Positions 54,240-64,000 of a DNA stretch of 64,000 nt are shown here, one piece after another. Under the pieces are notes generated by a model that searched no databases, was not told the origin of the DNA, and worked only from the letters and a program-made list of their open reading frames with translations. The stretch comes from Hanleya hanleyi (lineage: Eukaryota; Mollusca; Polyplacophora; Lepidopleurida; Hanleyidae): NCBI GenBank assembly GCA_036873755.1, contig JAVTVY010025107.1, positions 1 to 64,000 of the forward strand, given 5' to 3'. The stretch's first letter is position 1. The number at the start of each line of letters is the position of its first letter. The translations under genes and the position numbers were made by a program.

Positions 54240-55489
54240 CTATACCCCCATAGCCATGCAGTATAGGCCTATGGGCCTACCCAGGCCTCGGTGAACTTTT
54301 CCAAAAATTTCACCGTTTCGTTCCGGGACCCTTCCCATCGTGTTCTAAATGACGAGACGTGAAAAACAAATCCAAACAGCCCATATCACAATGAACGTGT
54401 GTGAATTTCCAAGGTTGAACCTTTACCCCCATATAGCCAGTATGGGACTATATGGTACTTTTCCAAAAATTCACCGTTGCGCTCCGAGACCCTTTCCATC
54501 GTGTTCTAAATGACTAGACGTGAAAAACAAATCCAAGCAACCCATATCACAATGAACGTGTGTGAATTTCCCAGGTTGAACCTATACCCCCATATAGCCA
54601 GCCTATAGGCCTATATACAGGCCTACCCGGTACTTTTCCCAAAAATTTCACCGATTCGCTCCGGGACCCTTCCCATTGTCATTTTCTTGGCGAGACGAGA
54701 AAAACGAGACCCCACAAGCCATAGTAAAGCCCACAAAAAAATTTGACCACCCCTCCCCCATACAGGCATTTTCCCTTATATTGTATAATACAGACCCCTA
54801 TTGTAGGGGTAAAGTCCGAGTTCCGCTTTTTATATTTTCGAAAAACAATCCTAATTGTACATGCACCCACCCCATTGACTGGATAGGCAGGCCCCAATAA
54901 GCCCGGGGACCGATATTAGCCCTTTTGGCTAGAGTTGATAGGTGTTTTCCCCTATTTTAGGGGTAAAGTCCGTATTCCGCTTTTTATAGTTTCGGGAAAA
55001 AATCCTAATTTTACATACACCCACCCCATTGACTTGATAGGCAGGTCCCAATAAGCGCGGGGACCGATATTAGCCCTTTTGGCTAGGGTTGATAGGTGTT
55101 TTCCCCTATTCCGCTTTTTATAGTTTCGGGAAAAAATCCTAATTTTACATGCACCCACCCATGACTGAATGGCCCTCGAGGAGCGCTTCATTTTGATACC
55201 TCACTCGACCCAATCGGACCATGCAGCGTATTTGAAATCTGGGGACTACTTTTTCTCCGCGGAAGCTTTTTCCCGCGACCGCATCACCACCAGACCGCAT
55301 CACCGCGGAAGAATACATACCCAGGGGCCCTTTGCCGGAACTATAGTGACCCAGAGTTATCTCCCCCTCGATTGGAACTCTTCTGTGTTGGAGGTAGTTT
55401 TTGGTCCCTTGAGAAACAACGCCACCTGTCGCCACCAAGAGTTATCTCCCCCGGCAAAATATGGCTTTAAATCATTGCTACATACTACT
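54240..55489. repeat. Right TIR of element D
   Basis: Inverted copy of 46218-47650, about 180 bp shorter because it has fewer internal units. Confidence 0.9.
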
Positions 55490-55495
55490 ATCCCA
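55490..55495. repeat. Right 6 bp target duplication of element D (ATCCCA)
   Basis: Identical to 46212-46217. Confidence 0.9.
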
Positions 55496-56844
55496 GCTGA
55501 ATATATGAAAAAAGCAGCTGTTCGTGTTTCTCTCCTTGTGCACATTCTCCAATTTTCAGAGTATGTAACCGCCAAAACCGTCGCTGTAACACTCTGACAT
55601 CAGGAGATATACAATCTGATGTCATGAGAATGCTTGTACAATGAAAATGCATTGCCAATCAGAAGTAGAGGAAGTCTGTGACCTCATTACGTCGGCATAA
55701 GTGGCAACGCATAAACCACGATACGGAGGTTTAATCCCATTTTAATCAGAAAAAAAATCGAATATACCGTACGAGAAGTTTATTGTTGCCTCAAAAAACC
55801 CCTGGTCAGGCTACAAGAATATTAGAAGGGTTTGCAACATTCATGCCGAGTCAAACTAGTACACAACAAGTACCAATACGAAGGTTTTAAATCCAATTCT
55901 AATCGCAAAATATATTTAAATGAACAAATAAATCGATCCCGAAATTGTTTCTGTCATGGTGCGGCTTTTACTTTTACCTCCCGCCACAAAATAGTGGCGC
56001 TTGTTTTGCACGTACAGTGCTGGCGTTGACCAAGTTACTTTTGTAAGTGACCTACTGCATGCGACAGTTGCAGGAGCCACGGAACAGCATGGAAAACATC
56101 AATAAAGGACTGTCTGGATATCTATGGTAGGCCTAGTTCAGGAATAACGAACCAATATTCGTTTTGGGGACGATTTTACGATGACCTGCATGTCTCGGGC
56201 TTACCATGTTGTTTGTGCATGGTTAGAGCGTTGTCTGCAAATACGACACCATTTCTAGACACAAAGCCATAAGGCCTACTAAAAAAATGGTTGTTTATCA
56301 TCCCCGACCGCATCACATAAAAACATCTGCGCTGTTTTGTCGTTGAACGTGATGAACAAGGAAGACAAACTCATATGGATGCGTTTCGCAGTTATTTGTG
56401 AAGAAATAATTCCCCAGTTTCTCGCGTTTTACACGCATAATAAATGATCCTGCTCACATAGTCCTCGTTGTATTTCTCCCTTATCAGGATATAAAATATA
56501 TATCTGAATGAAATGAATATTCCCTAGAGTCTACCTTCGAAGGATCTCTTCTAATTTGAGGTGTTTCTCCTGGCTTTTCATCTCAAGCCGATCTCCATGG
56601 CAACGCTGCTCGGAGTTACGGCGTCATAATGTGCCTACACGGAGTTTAAACATGGGTGCCAATATGGATTCCTACTACTGTTCATCTTCTCTAGCCAAGT
56701 CGACGTACATCACGTTGCTCTGTACATTGCCTTGGCATACTTCTCTAGTAAAGTTGGAACGTTAATCCTCATTGATGATTGGATGCAGAGACGGCGTGCT
56801 GCATCCAATCAGAATGCGCGTTACGTAGTAGTTGGTTTCCCAAG
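55496..56844. other. Cyclase intron sequence, nothing recognised
   Basis: No gene or clear repeat supported. Confidence 0.5.
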
Positions 56845-57066
56845 ATGACGGCCCCCACTAAGAATGAGTGGTGTCGAATGTGCGGGGAAATTCTACCGAA
56901 AAGATACAGGAAAAGCACTTTCACGGCCACTTTCGGTGTTTCTGATCAATTGAATCAGATTTTGGGACACGCTGCAAGGTCGAACGATAACGAATCGCCT
57001 CACGTGTGTGCCGACTTGAGATTGAAGGGGAACAACTCCTGGTGGCAAAAAGTCTCTCACCGTTAA
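56845..57066 (+). CDS. Possible single exon or fragment encoding a Cys-rich domain
   Basis: From the ATG at 56845 (CAAGATGAC), 73 residues: EWCRMCGEILPKRYRK, an aromatic-rich middle, and SPHVCADL before the stop at 57064-57066. It looks like the first half of a treble-clef or ZAD-like zinc-binding domain (C-x2-C then C-x2-C), but the fourth Cys appears to be Leu. Embedded in the cyclase intron on the same strand. It could be a first exon of a nested gene or a dead copy. Confidence 0.35.
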   Translation: MTAPTKNEWCRMCGEILPKRYRKSTFTATFGVSDQLNQILGHAARSNDNESPHVCADLRLKGNNSWWQKVSHR

Positions 57067-57254
57067 AACTTCCACGAGGTGGCGCAGAGCAGTATTGTCA
57101 AGGCAGCGTAGAGAGCTTCGCGATGTGGTTGACTTGTCTGGTGAAGATGACTACTGTTAGGCGAAATCAGTATATATATATACTAATGACATTTAGAAAG
57201 TAGGTAACATTTATATCCAATTATTTTTAGGATGTCACTTTCTTGATAAAGCAC

Positions 57255-57370
57255 ACATACTAGTGCTGGATGGGTCAATCCCATGCGAGACTTGAACCCG
57301 CGCTCTAAGAGTTTGGCACCCAATCGCCAGCAGTATATGCAAGCGGTCTAGACCACTCGGCCACCTCTGC
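57255..57370 (-). mobile_element. tRNA-derived SINE fragment, copy 2
   Basis: On the minus strand AGAGGTGGCCGAGTGGTCTA (A box), then TGCTGGCGATTGGGTGCC and GCGGGTTCAAGTCTCGCATG (B box). Same family as 37785-37915. Confidence 0.7.
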
Positions 57371-57734
57371 TACCACAAAAGAGGAAGTTCTCAGATCGGA
57401 GTCTACAGGTCTAGATTACGTACATTACTACCCCTCTGATAGACTGAATAATGGCACAGCTCCTAAAGCCGATATTTTATATATCTACTAATGCCATTTA
57501 TAAAGTAGGTATCATTTATATATTAGTATTTGTGCTTTATAAAAAAAGTGTCATCCTAAAAATAATTGGATAGAAATCAGGATAGCCTTTGTTTTCGTAA
57601 GCGTCATCTTAGTTAGTGTATACTAATAACTAAGTCGATAATCATAAACAGACCATGGATCTCAAGTTTTATCCATTACTGACCTCCGTCGTGTGCCTAT
57701 ATGTGTAAAACTTACTCTGTATATATATTTTTTT

Positions 57735-58930
57735 CATTTTTATACGCCCGCCAAAAGGCGGACGTATTATGTGATGGCGGTTTCCGTCCGTCTGTCTGTC
57801 CGTCCGTCTGTCCGTCCGTCCGTCCCTCGTGTCCGGTCTATATCTGGGACAGTTTCTATCCACAGTTCCAATTTTTGGTGAGTGGATATCTTACGGAGAG
57901 ACGATGTGTGAAGGTCAAGGTAAGAGGTCAAAGGTCACTGGCCTGAAAAACAGGAAATCACTGAAGTGTTCGTGTCCGGTCTATATCTGTGAACGATTTC
58001 TATCCACAGTCGCAATTTTTCGTGAGTACATACGCTAGGTGGAGACGATGTGTCGCATACCAAAATTGAGGTCGAGGTCAGAGGTCAAAGGTCACTGTTG
58101 CCTAAAATCAGGAAATCATTCATCATTGACAGTTTTCCGTCTACAGTTCTAATTGTTGGTGATTGGATGCCCTAGGGGGAATGATGTGTTGCATACCGAA
58201 TGTAGGTCGAGGTCAGAGGTCAAAGGTCAGTGTAACTGAAAATCAGGAAATCATTAAAAATTTCAAATTTTTTGTTAGTGGATTCAGTAGGGGGAAATGA
58301 AATGTCACATACAAAAAAATTAAGTCCAGGTCGAAGGTCAAAGGTCACTGACACGAAAATCAGGAAATTATTAAAAATAACATTATTTTGTGTCAGTAGG
58401 TACGTTAGGGGGACACGATGTGTCACATACCGAAATGTAGGTCAAGATCAAAGGTCAAGGTCACTGACCCTAAAATCGTGAAATTGTTAAAAATCATGAC
58501 TTTTTTTTTATTGAGGAATTACGGGGAGACGGTTTGTTATGTACCAAATTTAGGTCAAGTTCAATAGTCAAGGTCACTGTGACCCCAGAATCAAGAAATC
58601 TTTAAAAATTACTTATTTTGGTGTCAGTAGATACATTAGGGGGACATGATGTGTTACGTACCAAAATGTAGGTCAAGACCGAACGCCAAGGTCACTGTGA
58701 CCCCCAAAATCATGAAATTCATGATTTTTGTGTCCATTGATACATTGATCATGTAATGCGATCTTGCGTTCTGTCCATTCATCCATTAACATTTGTTGTC
58801 CATGCGATATCTCTAGTTTCAAGGTATGGATTGGTACCAACATTTGAGTATACCTTACTCGCATGGCAAAGAGGAGCCATACATTTTAAGATCAATTTGT
58901 CAAAGGTCGAGGTCACAGTCCCCCAAAACT
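57735..58930. repeat. Interspersed repeat with (TCCG)n and AGGTCAAAGGTCA units
   Basis: Begins TTTTTATACGCCCGCC...GGCGGACGTATTATGTGATGG, then (TCCGTCCG)n, then about eight units of 115-130 bp, each with AGGTCAnAGGTCA followed by AATCAGGAAAT. The head is a type I recall as abundant in mollusc genomes. Each unit therefore carries a DR1-like nuclear-receptor site. Confidence 0.75.
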
Positions 58931-59524
58931 GAATCAAGTTTAGCTGACAATGTGTGTTAGGTTGGAATATTCAGAGTTCTTTCCCCTACATGTATTGGGA
59001 TTTGTTCTGTGGAGTTATCTCCCATGTTTGAAACAGCTACATTTAGTTAAACTGTTGTGAAATAAAAAAACATACATTTACTAATTTAATAGGGAGAGGG
59101 GTCATTTATGAACTTCATACCTGTTTATTAACTCAAGGACAAAGGTTTACATCATCACTTTCTTCTTCCTTCATGAAAAATTCTCTCGTCCGTAAGGAAT
59201 CGATTTGCAGGAAAACTACTATTTTCTTGTGTTTGACTATTGTCAATTTCAGTGTGGGATATGTGATTGTGAGCTCTCGGCTCATGTTTCAAGGTCAGCT
59301 AGTTACCAAGAGTTAAACCCATTTTAATTTATCAGTCAATATAAGATGTGATATATGTCACATTCTCAGAAGCACAAAGTCGTCAACTTTCTCTGGATTG
59401 CTATCTACCAATTGGAATCAAGGCTAATAAACAACCTTGCAATTTGGACCAGTGTAATTCCAGATATACGGGCGTATATTGAAGCCCCTTGGGCTCTTGT
59501 TATATATTTATTGTACTTTTACAG
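58931..59524 (+). other. End of cyclase intron 3, nothing recognised
   Basis: Ends with TTGTACTTTTACAG at 59511-59524, a good acceptor. Confidence 0.6.
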
Positions 59525-59614
59525 GGCAAAGGGACGATGCGAACATACTGGCTGACAGACACAGGCAGAACCACAAGTGTAAAAAAGAAACACTGCGTCT
59601 TTCCTAAGATTTAA
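59525..59614 (+). CDS. Guanylate cyclase, last exon
   Basis: Begins GGCAAAGGG on a codon boundary. Encodes GKGTMRTYWLTDTG, the conserved end of the cyclase domain, then RTTSVKKKHCVFPKI and TAA at 59612-59614. The 15-residue tail after TYWL is short and basic. Lies 16.4 kb after exon 3, with element D in between. Confidence 0.95.
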   Translation, partial: GKGTMRTYWLTDTGRTTSVKKKHCVFPKI

Positions 59615-59828
59615 ATTGTTCTACAATTCAAATACCGATACAGTTGACGACAAGACGATTGTACCCTTGGATGTCCGCGTTCAGCATTTGTCATCCTAAT
59701 GTGCAAGACGTGTCAGGAGAAAATGTAATGAATTATCATACAAGACTACAAACACTGGGTGTAGCAAAGCTATACATTTCGAAGATTTTCACGAAATCTG
59801 GAAGAGTACTAAAAGCTGTCCATTTTAA

Positions 59829-61372
59829 TTAGTCGTCTACTTTGGCGTTTGTCAAAAATCAACAGGTGGCTTCGCATAACTTTTTTTTTGCAGCGTAACA
59901 AACAGAAATCTACAAAATGACCATGTTGTAATATCACGCTTGAAATCAATTGTTAATTTACTCCATAAAATACTCCTTAATAGTTGTTTCAGGGTGAGAG
60001 TAGTTGCCCCAGTCCGGTAAGGGACGTTTATGTGTCGCTCTCGCGGCAATATCGAATTTTGACGTCGTGCAACAATCAGATATGACAACAGCATCAGGAC
60101 GTCGACCAAGGACATTACGCTTGATATAAATGACGTCATCTGGCACTACAATAGTAAATGTCGCCTTGAACGCGAATATGTCCAAATACTAAATTTACAT
60201 TGACAGAGGTTGTCAGTCATGCCACCGAGCCCGATGTTGTAGTTATTGGAACTGTCGTTTACACAGTTTATCTAAGTGAACTAAAATGGTAAATCAGGGG
60301 AATACCATCTAGACGTGACGTTTCACTTTGACGATTGACGTTTAGTTCACGGATATTGACACCTTCGCACGCCACGATATTTTGATATTTTATACCAAAA
60401 AACAATGCTAGACTTTTCGGCGGGAGTAAACCCTTTGATGTTTACACACACTGTCTGAAAATGATGCCATATTTGGATACTCTTTCCCCATAATGTTTAA
60501 TGTTTTTGTCCACGTGCTACCGTGTGTACATGTAATTATACTGTGGGCGTGATTTTGAAAGTTTTTCACCAAGCTAACCACCTGATTGGGTAACAAATGT
60601 AGTTTGAAATTCGCACGGGATTTATATAGCGCTGAAGTCAGATAATATATTCCATAATATCATATCTGATTTTACCGAGGTTGTATCTCCGGGTGCAGTC
60701 TAAAGTAACCACGGCTAGGAAGTCAATATTGGCATGCCAAAATCCGAATTTGACACGTTTCCATACAGTTTATGCACGTCTTTGATTCTCAGTTTCCGAG
60801 CTCACTAGCCTCTTGAAATGATGGGACGATTATGCCCATTCAGAATATATATATTTTTATACAAGGTTTTTGTTGAAGATTTTACAACTAACTATGGACA
60901 AAGATCCACACCCATGCCTGTTTTCAGCCCTCACAAAATGAAGTGTGGACTGCACCCTCTGTTCACGTTATCGTTCCACACATTTTGTCTCCGCGGACAA
61001 GGTCAAATTATTCTTACAGTGATAGTTCGGCGGGTAAATAAGGTAAATAAGGCCGTATACAGTAATAAAGGTGTGCAAGATTTAACATTTGGAAATTTGA
61101 CTGGGTGGGATATAAGCAACACACCCATTGACCGCCTGTTATTACTTTACCTTAATGACATATGTCCACGAGAACACTTATACATTATGACGTCACCCTA
61201 TATAATTGTTCTCTGGTACACCTGACAAATATTAGGGAGTTTCATATAGAGAGACTTAAAAAGTTATTTCACGCGTCATATATTATCAATACCACGGAGT
61301 AATGATAGTCATTGTGTAGAGTTCTCGCAGCAAAACTATTGATTGTTGACAAGCTCAAAAGAAGACGACTGA
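59829..61372. mobile_element. Non-autonomous DNA element with TTAA flanks, copy 2
   Basis: TTAA (59825-59828) then TTAGTCGTCTACTTTGGCG, and AAGAAGACGACTGA then TTAA (61373-61376). Same ends as 6966-7521 and shared internal blocks, plus about 900 bp that copy 1 lacks. No transposase seen. TTAA suggests piggyBac, but the ends do not begin CCC. Confidence 0.65.
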
Positions 61373-61376
61373 TTAA

Positions 61377-62765
61377 AGTTGACAGAATATAAAGATTGAC
61401 AGTTTCTTATGGGTAGATGGAAGTGCAGTTTAGGACCCGAACGCAAGAAATGGCGTTGTGGTCAAAAACAGAATAATCCTTTTTTTTGGCAAAGCGTTTG
61501 TGAAGCCAAAAATTAATTTCTCCAATTCTACCCAGAAAGCTGAGCCAGAAGACTGTTTGGCATTCTATATACACTTTAGAATGGATTTTCAAATATCCAT
61601 CGACGCTGTCTCACGTCACTTACTGCGAGCGTTTACAGTATATATTTTATATTCTGTTCGAAACACAGCTATTTGTGCAGCATTGGAGAAACTAATTAGG
61701 CCTTAAGTCTCACTGATGGACCGTTCGTTGCAAATTCGTGGAGGCAATTTGATATGTATCCCAAAACTACTCCACGGGATATGTGCAAAAGTTCCCTCGT
61801 TTTCTCTTGTAATCAGGTATTTCATGAACCAAAGTGTCCATTCATTTAACATTGAAAAGGGGAGATAACACCCTCAAATGACATCAGACTTTTTGCTTGC
61901 CGCGAGCCATTGTGTCATAAGGAAACCTACCATATTTTGAAATGGGACATCCTAAACGGCATGAGCGAGATAAGAGTGAGAACTCCTTTTGTCAGGAACA
62001 ACTGAAAACGTGGAATTGAGACACCCGGTTAACAAATAATTAATAATAGCCTGAATAATGTTCATCATGGAGTTTTCAAGGTTAACTAATGGACAAAATC
62101 GTTCGTGTGAATTTCTTAAATAATGTGATTAAACTTTTGGGATTAAAATCAAGTTGCTCCCAAAATTTTGCAACGAAACTTCATTTAGAGACATAATTCA
62201 GGGTCATAGCTTTACAAACGTGTACCAGCTAATGCAGTTTAAAATTCAATTTCTGCTTCGTTAAAGTTAAACAACATTGGCAATAACTAGGTTATGCTAC
62301 GATAAATGCGAGCCAAATTTTCAGGGGACCGAACTCGTCTACGCAACGTCGAGTGTGTCTCCACCAGGGGACGATGGTTAACGTTTCACCAATCAGAGAC
62401 AGTGGCGGAAAATGGGGATTTACTTGCCTGTGTGCATGCTTTGTTCAGTCAACCGACACTAGCTCAACTATTAGCCAATCAATGGGTAGGCGGGAAGCAT
62501 GAAAAAACGAAGCGAAATGTCTGTGACCGTGTTTTAAGGACGTGTTCGCTTTGGATGGATTTTTTGCCCTTCACTGTCGCTCTCTGCTGCTCCTTTGTCT
62601 CGCTCCGAGCCAGACGGTATATTTGTGACGTAATGCTCAGATATTGCCCAACTCTTTGTCAACCCGGCGAGGCCAGTCTAATGGGAATTTCTGGTTCATA
62701 TTCTCATGCAGTTAACATATATATTTTCATGAACGACCCAGCTATTTACGAATAATAATCAGTTC
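61377..62765. other. Downstream of the cyclase, nothing firmly recognised
   Basis: The longest frame (62306-62755, 149 codons) has no family motif and I do not call it a gene. Confidence 0.5.
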
Positions 62766-62830
62766 GCTATATAGCTGAAATACTGCTGAACGCGACGTTG
62801 AACCTTAGTTCTCTCTCTCTCCCTCGGTTA
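62766..62830 (+). mobile_element. Retroposon 3' tail
   Basis: TATATAGCTGAAATACTGCT, GAACGCGACGTTGAACC and (CT)n; same tail as the LINE at 2578-3051. The body upstream is not recognisable. Confidence 0.65.
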
Positions 62831-63109
62831 TATTAATATATAAAACGACTCGAAAACTGCCAACTCTTTGACAAAAGTTCAGCGAACAATAAGTAAGGAA
62901 GTAACTGTAAAAAAACATAATGGCACAAGCATAATCACTTGGCAAAGCAAGAGTTACCACTTGATGAGGGTCATTTCTTAAAAAACAAGAGAATATGTTT
63001 AAGTTTCAAACTGTAAACATCTGCATTAGCGGCAAAATGGAGAAATGAGTTTTGCCATATTGTAGTGACGAAGCATTGAAGAATAGCCGTAACTATGGTG
63101 TTCTATTTG

Positions 63110-63455
63110 AGTCAAGCTCGCGGCGCGTGGCGACTTTTAGAAACTCGCCACTCGCCACGCGCCGTGGACACTCCGGCGCGCGGCGACTGACGACTTTCTC
63201 CTATCTCTTAACATGTAAAAACTCGCCACTCGCCACGCGCAGTAAAACGCGGCGACTTTGGCCCCATCTGTTAACCTGGAAAAACTCGCCGCGCGCCACT
63301 CGCCGGACGAACCACGGCGCGCGGCGACTTTTTTGACTGCAGAGAAACTCGCCACTCACCACTCGCCACGCGCTGTGGACCTCTCCGGCGCGCGGCGACT
63401 GGCGACTGGCGACTGGCGACTTTATCCTATCTCTTAACCTGCAAAAACTCGCCAG
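63110..63455. repeat. GC-rich tandem block (CTCGCCACTCGCCACGCG)
   Basis: Three units of about 110-120 bp, each combining AACTCGCCACTCGCCACGCG, CGGCGCGCGGCGACT and TCTCTTAACNTG. The CGCGCCACGCG motifs appear in both orientations. Confidence 0.8.
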
Positions 63456-63844
63456 TCAAGCGGGTTTGGCCCTATCAGTTGACTGTGTGAACCAGGAATT
63501 TTCCGTTCTTGGCCCAGCAGGCCTTGATATAAGACAAGTTTTACCTTATAACTTTTCGGTTACAACTTTATCCTTCCGCTGTCCTCAGACGAAATACTCT
63601 CGCACAGAAATTATATATATGTGTAACAAATATTTTCTTGCACTGCTGGATTGTCACAATATTCCACTACTGAAAAAGTTGTGTGGATGTGTGTGGAGTT
63701 GTGTGCGTGCAACTCTATTCACGAATTGTACTAACATAAGCGATTATTTGCGTTAGCGGTCACTGTCTTTATCTCCCGTCACTATTGCACTTCAAGATGG
63801 ATGAAAAAAATAGAAAAATGATTTTTTTTTTCTTTTTATGATTT
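63456..63844. other. Nothing recognised
   Basis: No gene supported; the 96-codon frame at 63466 lacks motifs. Confidence 0.45.
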
Positions 63845-63905
63845 GGGGGTTCGAACTCAAAAGTTCGTATTCTTTTAACTGTAACCACTCGGCCAAACAG
63901 CTGAT
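63845..63905 (-). other. tRNA-like fragment
   Basis: On the minus strand GTTTGGCCGAGTGGTTACAG (A box) and GAGTTCGAACCCCCAA (B box) at about 40 bp spacing; too short for a full tRNA. Probably a SINE head. Confidence 0.45.
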
Positions 63906-64000
63906 ACAATTTTCAACTGGAGGAATCACGTGGCGAATGGCGGTGAACTAAACCCTTACAGAGCATTCCAAGCGTTATGACATATTTCTATATTATGAAA

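Larger units (their letters stand above)
46218..55489. mobile_element. Element D: complete Polinton-like insertion, 9272 bp
   Basis: Starts AGTAGTATGTAGCAATGATT, ends with the inverted AATCATTGCTACATACTACT, and is bordered by ATCCCA. TIRs are 1.25-1.43 kb. Inside, left to right: AT-rich duplicated block, type-1 hairpin, part of a type-2 hairpin, GTGG runs, a GIY-YIG gene between CA repeats, 21 bp promoter repeats, zinc-finger gene, 3' stem-loop, retroposon tail, 21 bp satellite and a tRNA-Leu-like sequence. It resides in intron 3 of the cyclase. Same terminal signature as C and A. Confidence 0.9.

Noticed and set aside
62306..62755. 149-codon frame as a gene
   Set aside because: No domain, no repeat homology and no splice or promoter support.

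Overview
This is eukaryotic, repeat-dense DNA, most likely from a marine mollusc and probably a gastropod. I base that on spliced exons with GT/AG borders, several LINE and SINE copies that share a CTGAACRCGACGTT tail followed by (CT)n or (ACTC)n, a tRNA-like SINE, and many satellites. The lineage call rests on my recollection of gastropod repeats and was not checked against a database.

The only host gene I can support is the 3' half of the catalytic domain of a receptor-type guanylate cyclase on the + strand. It has four exons (25797-26011, 40259-40357, 43007-43098, 59525-59614) whose splice phases agree. Its introns are 14.2, 2.6 and 16.4 kb and are filled with mobile DNA. Upstream exons are not seen.

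Layout: 1-4335 holds two coding-frame satellites (39 bp and 42 bp units), the first split by two LINE fragments. 4372-6579 is a dead Tc1-like transposon. 8998-13770 is element A. 13.8-14.9 kb is a LINE remnant. 15.5-22.1 kb contains a tandem duplication with a hAT-type MITE, a palindromic satellite and a clean SINE insertion. 22.5-24.3 kb is a 29 bp satellite. Intron 1 of the cyclase contains elements B (26.5-30.1 kb) and C (31345-36020). Intron 2 contains a foldback element. Intron 3 contains a piggyBac-like MITE and element D (46218-55489). After the last exon come further MITE, SINE and satellite sequences.

The main discovery is elements A-D. They form one family of compact virus-like transposable units. 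C and D are intact as insertions: each starts AGTAGTA and ends TACTACT, has inverted repeats of 1.25-2.0 kb, and is flanked by a perfect 6 bp target duplication (AACGTG for C, ATCCCA for D). AG..CT ends, long TIRs and 6 bp duplications are the signature of Polinton/Maverick elements, but no polymerase B, integrase or capsid gene is visible. Family members carry instead C2H2 zinc-finger proteins with conserved C-terminal domains, a zinc-finger/P-loop ATPase, and two small helical proteins joined by a stop/start overlap. They also carry long GC-rich hairpins with enhancer-like motifs, a palindromic TTGACG-GG-CGTCAA motif, 21 bp repeats ahead of a TATA box, and a stem-loop ahead of the poly(A) signal. 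Most copies have frameshifts. The zinc-finger gene of A (297 codons) is open throughout.
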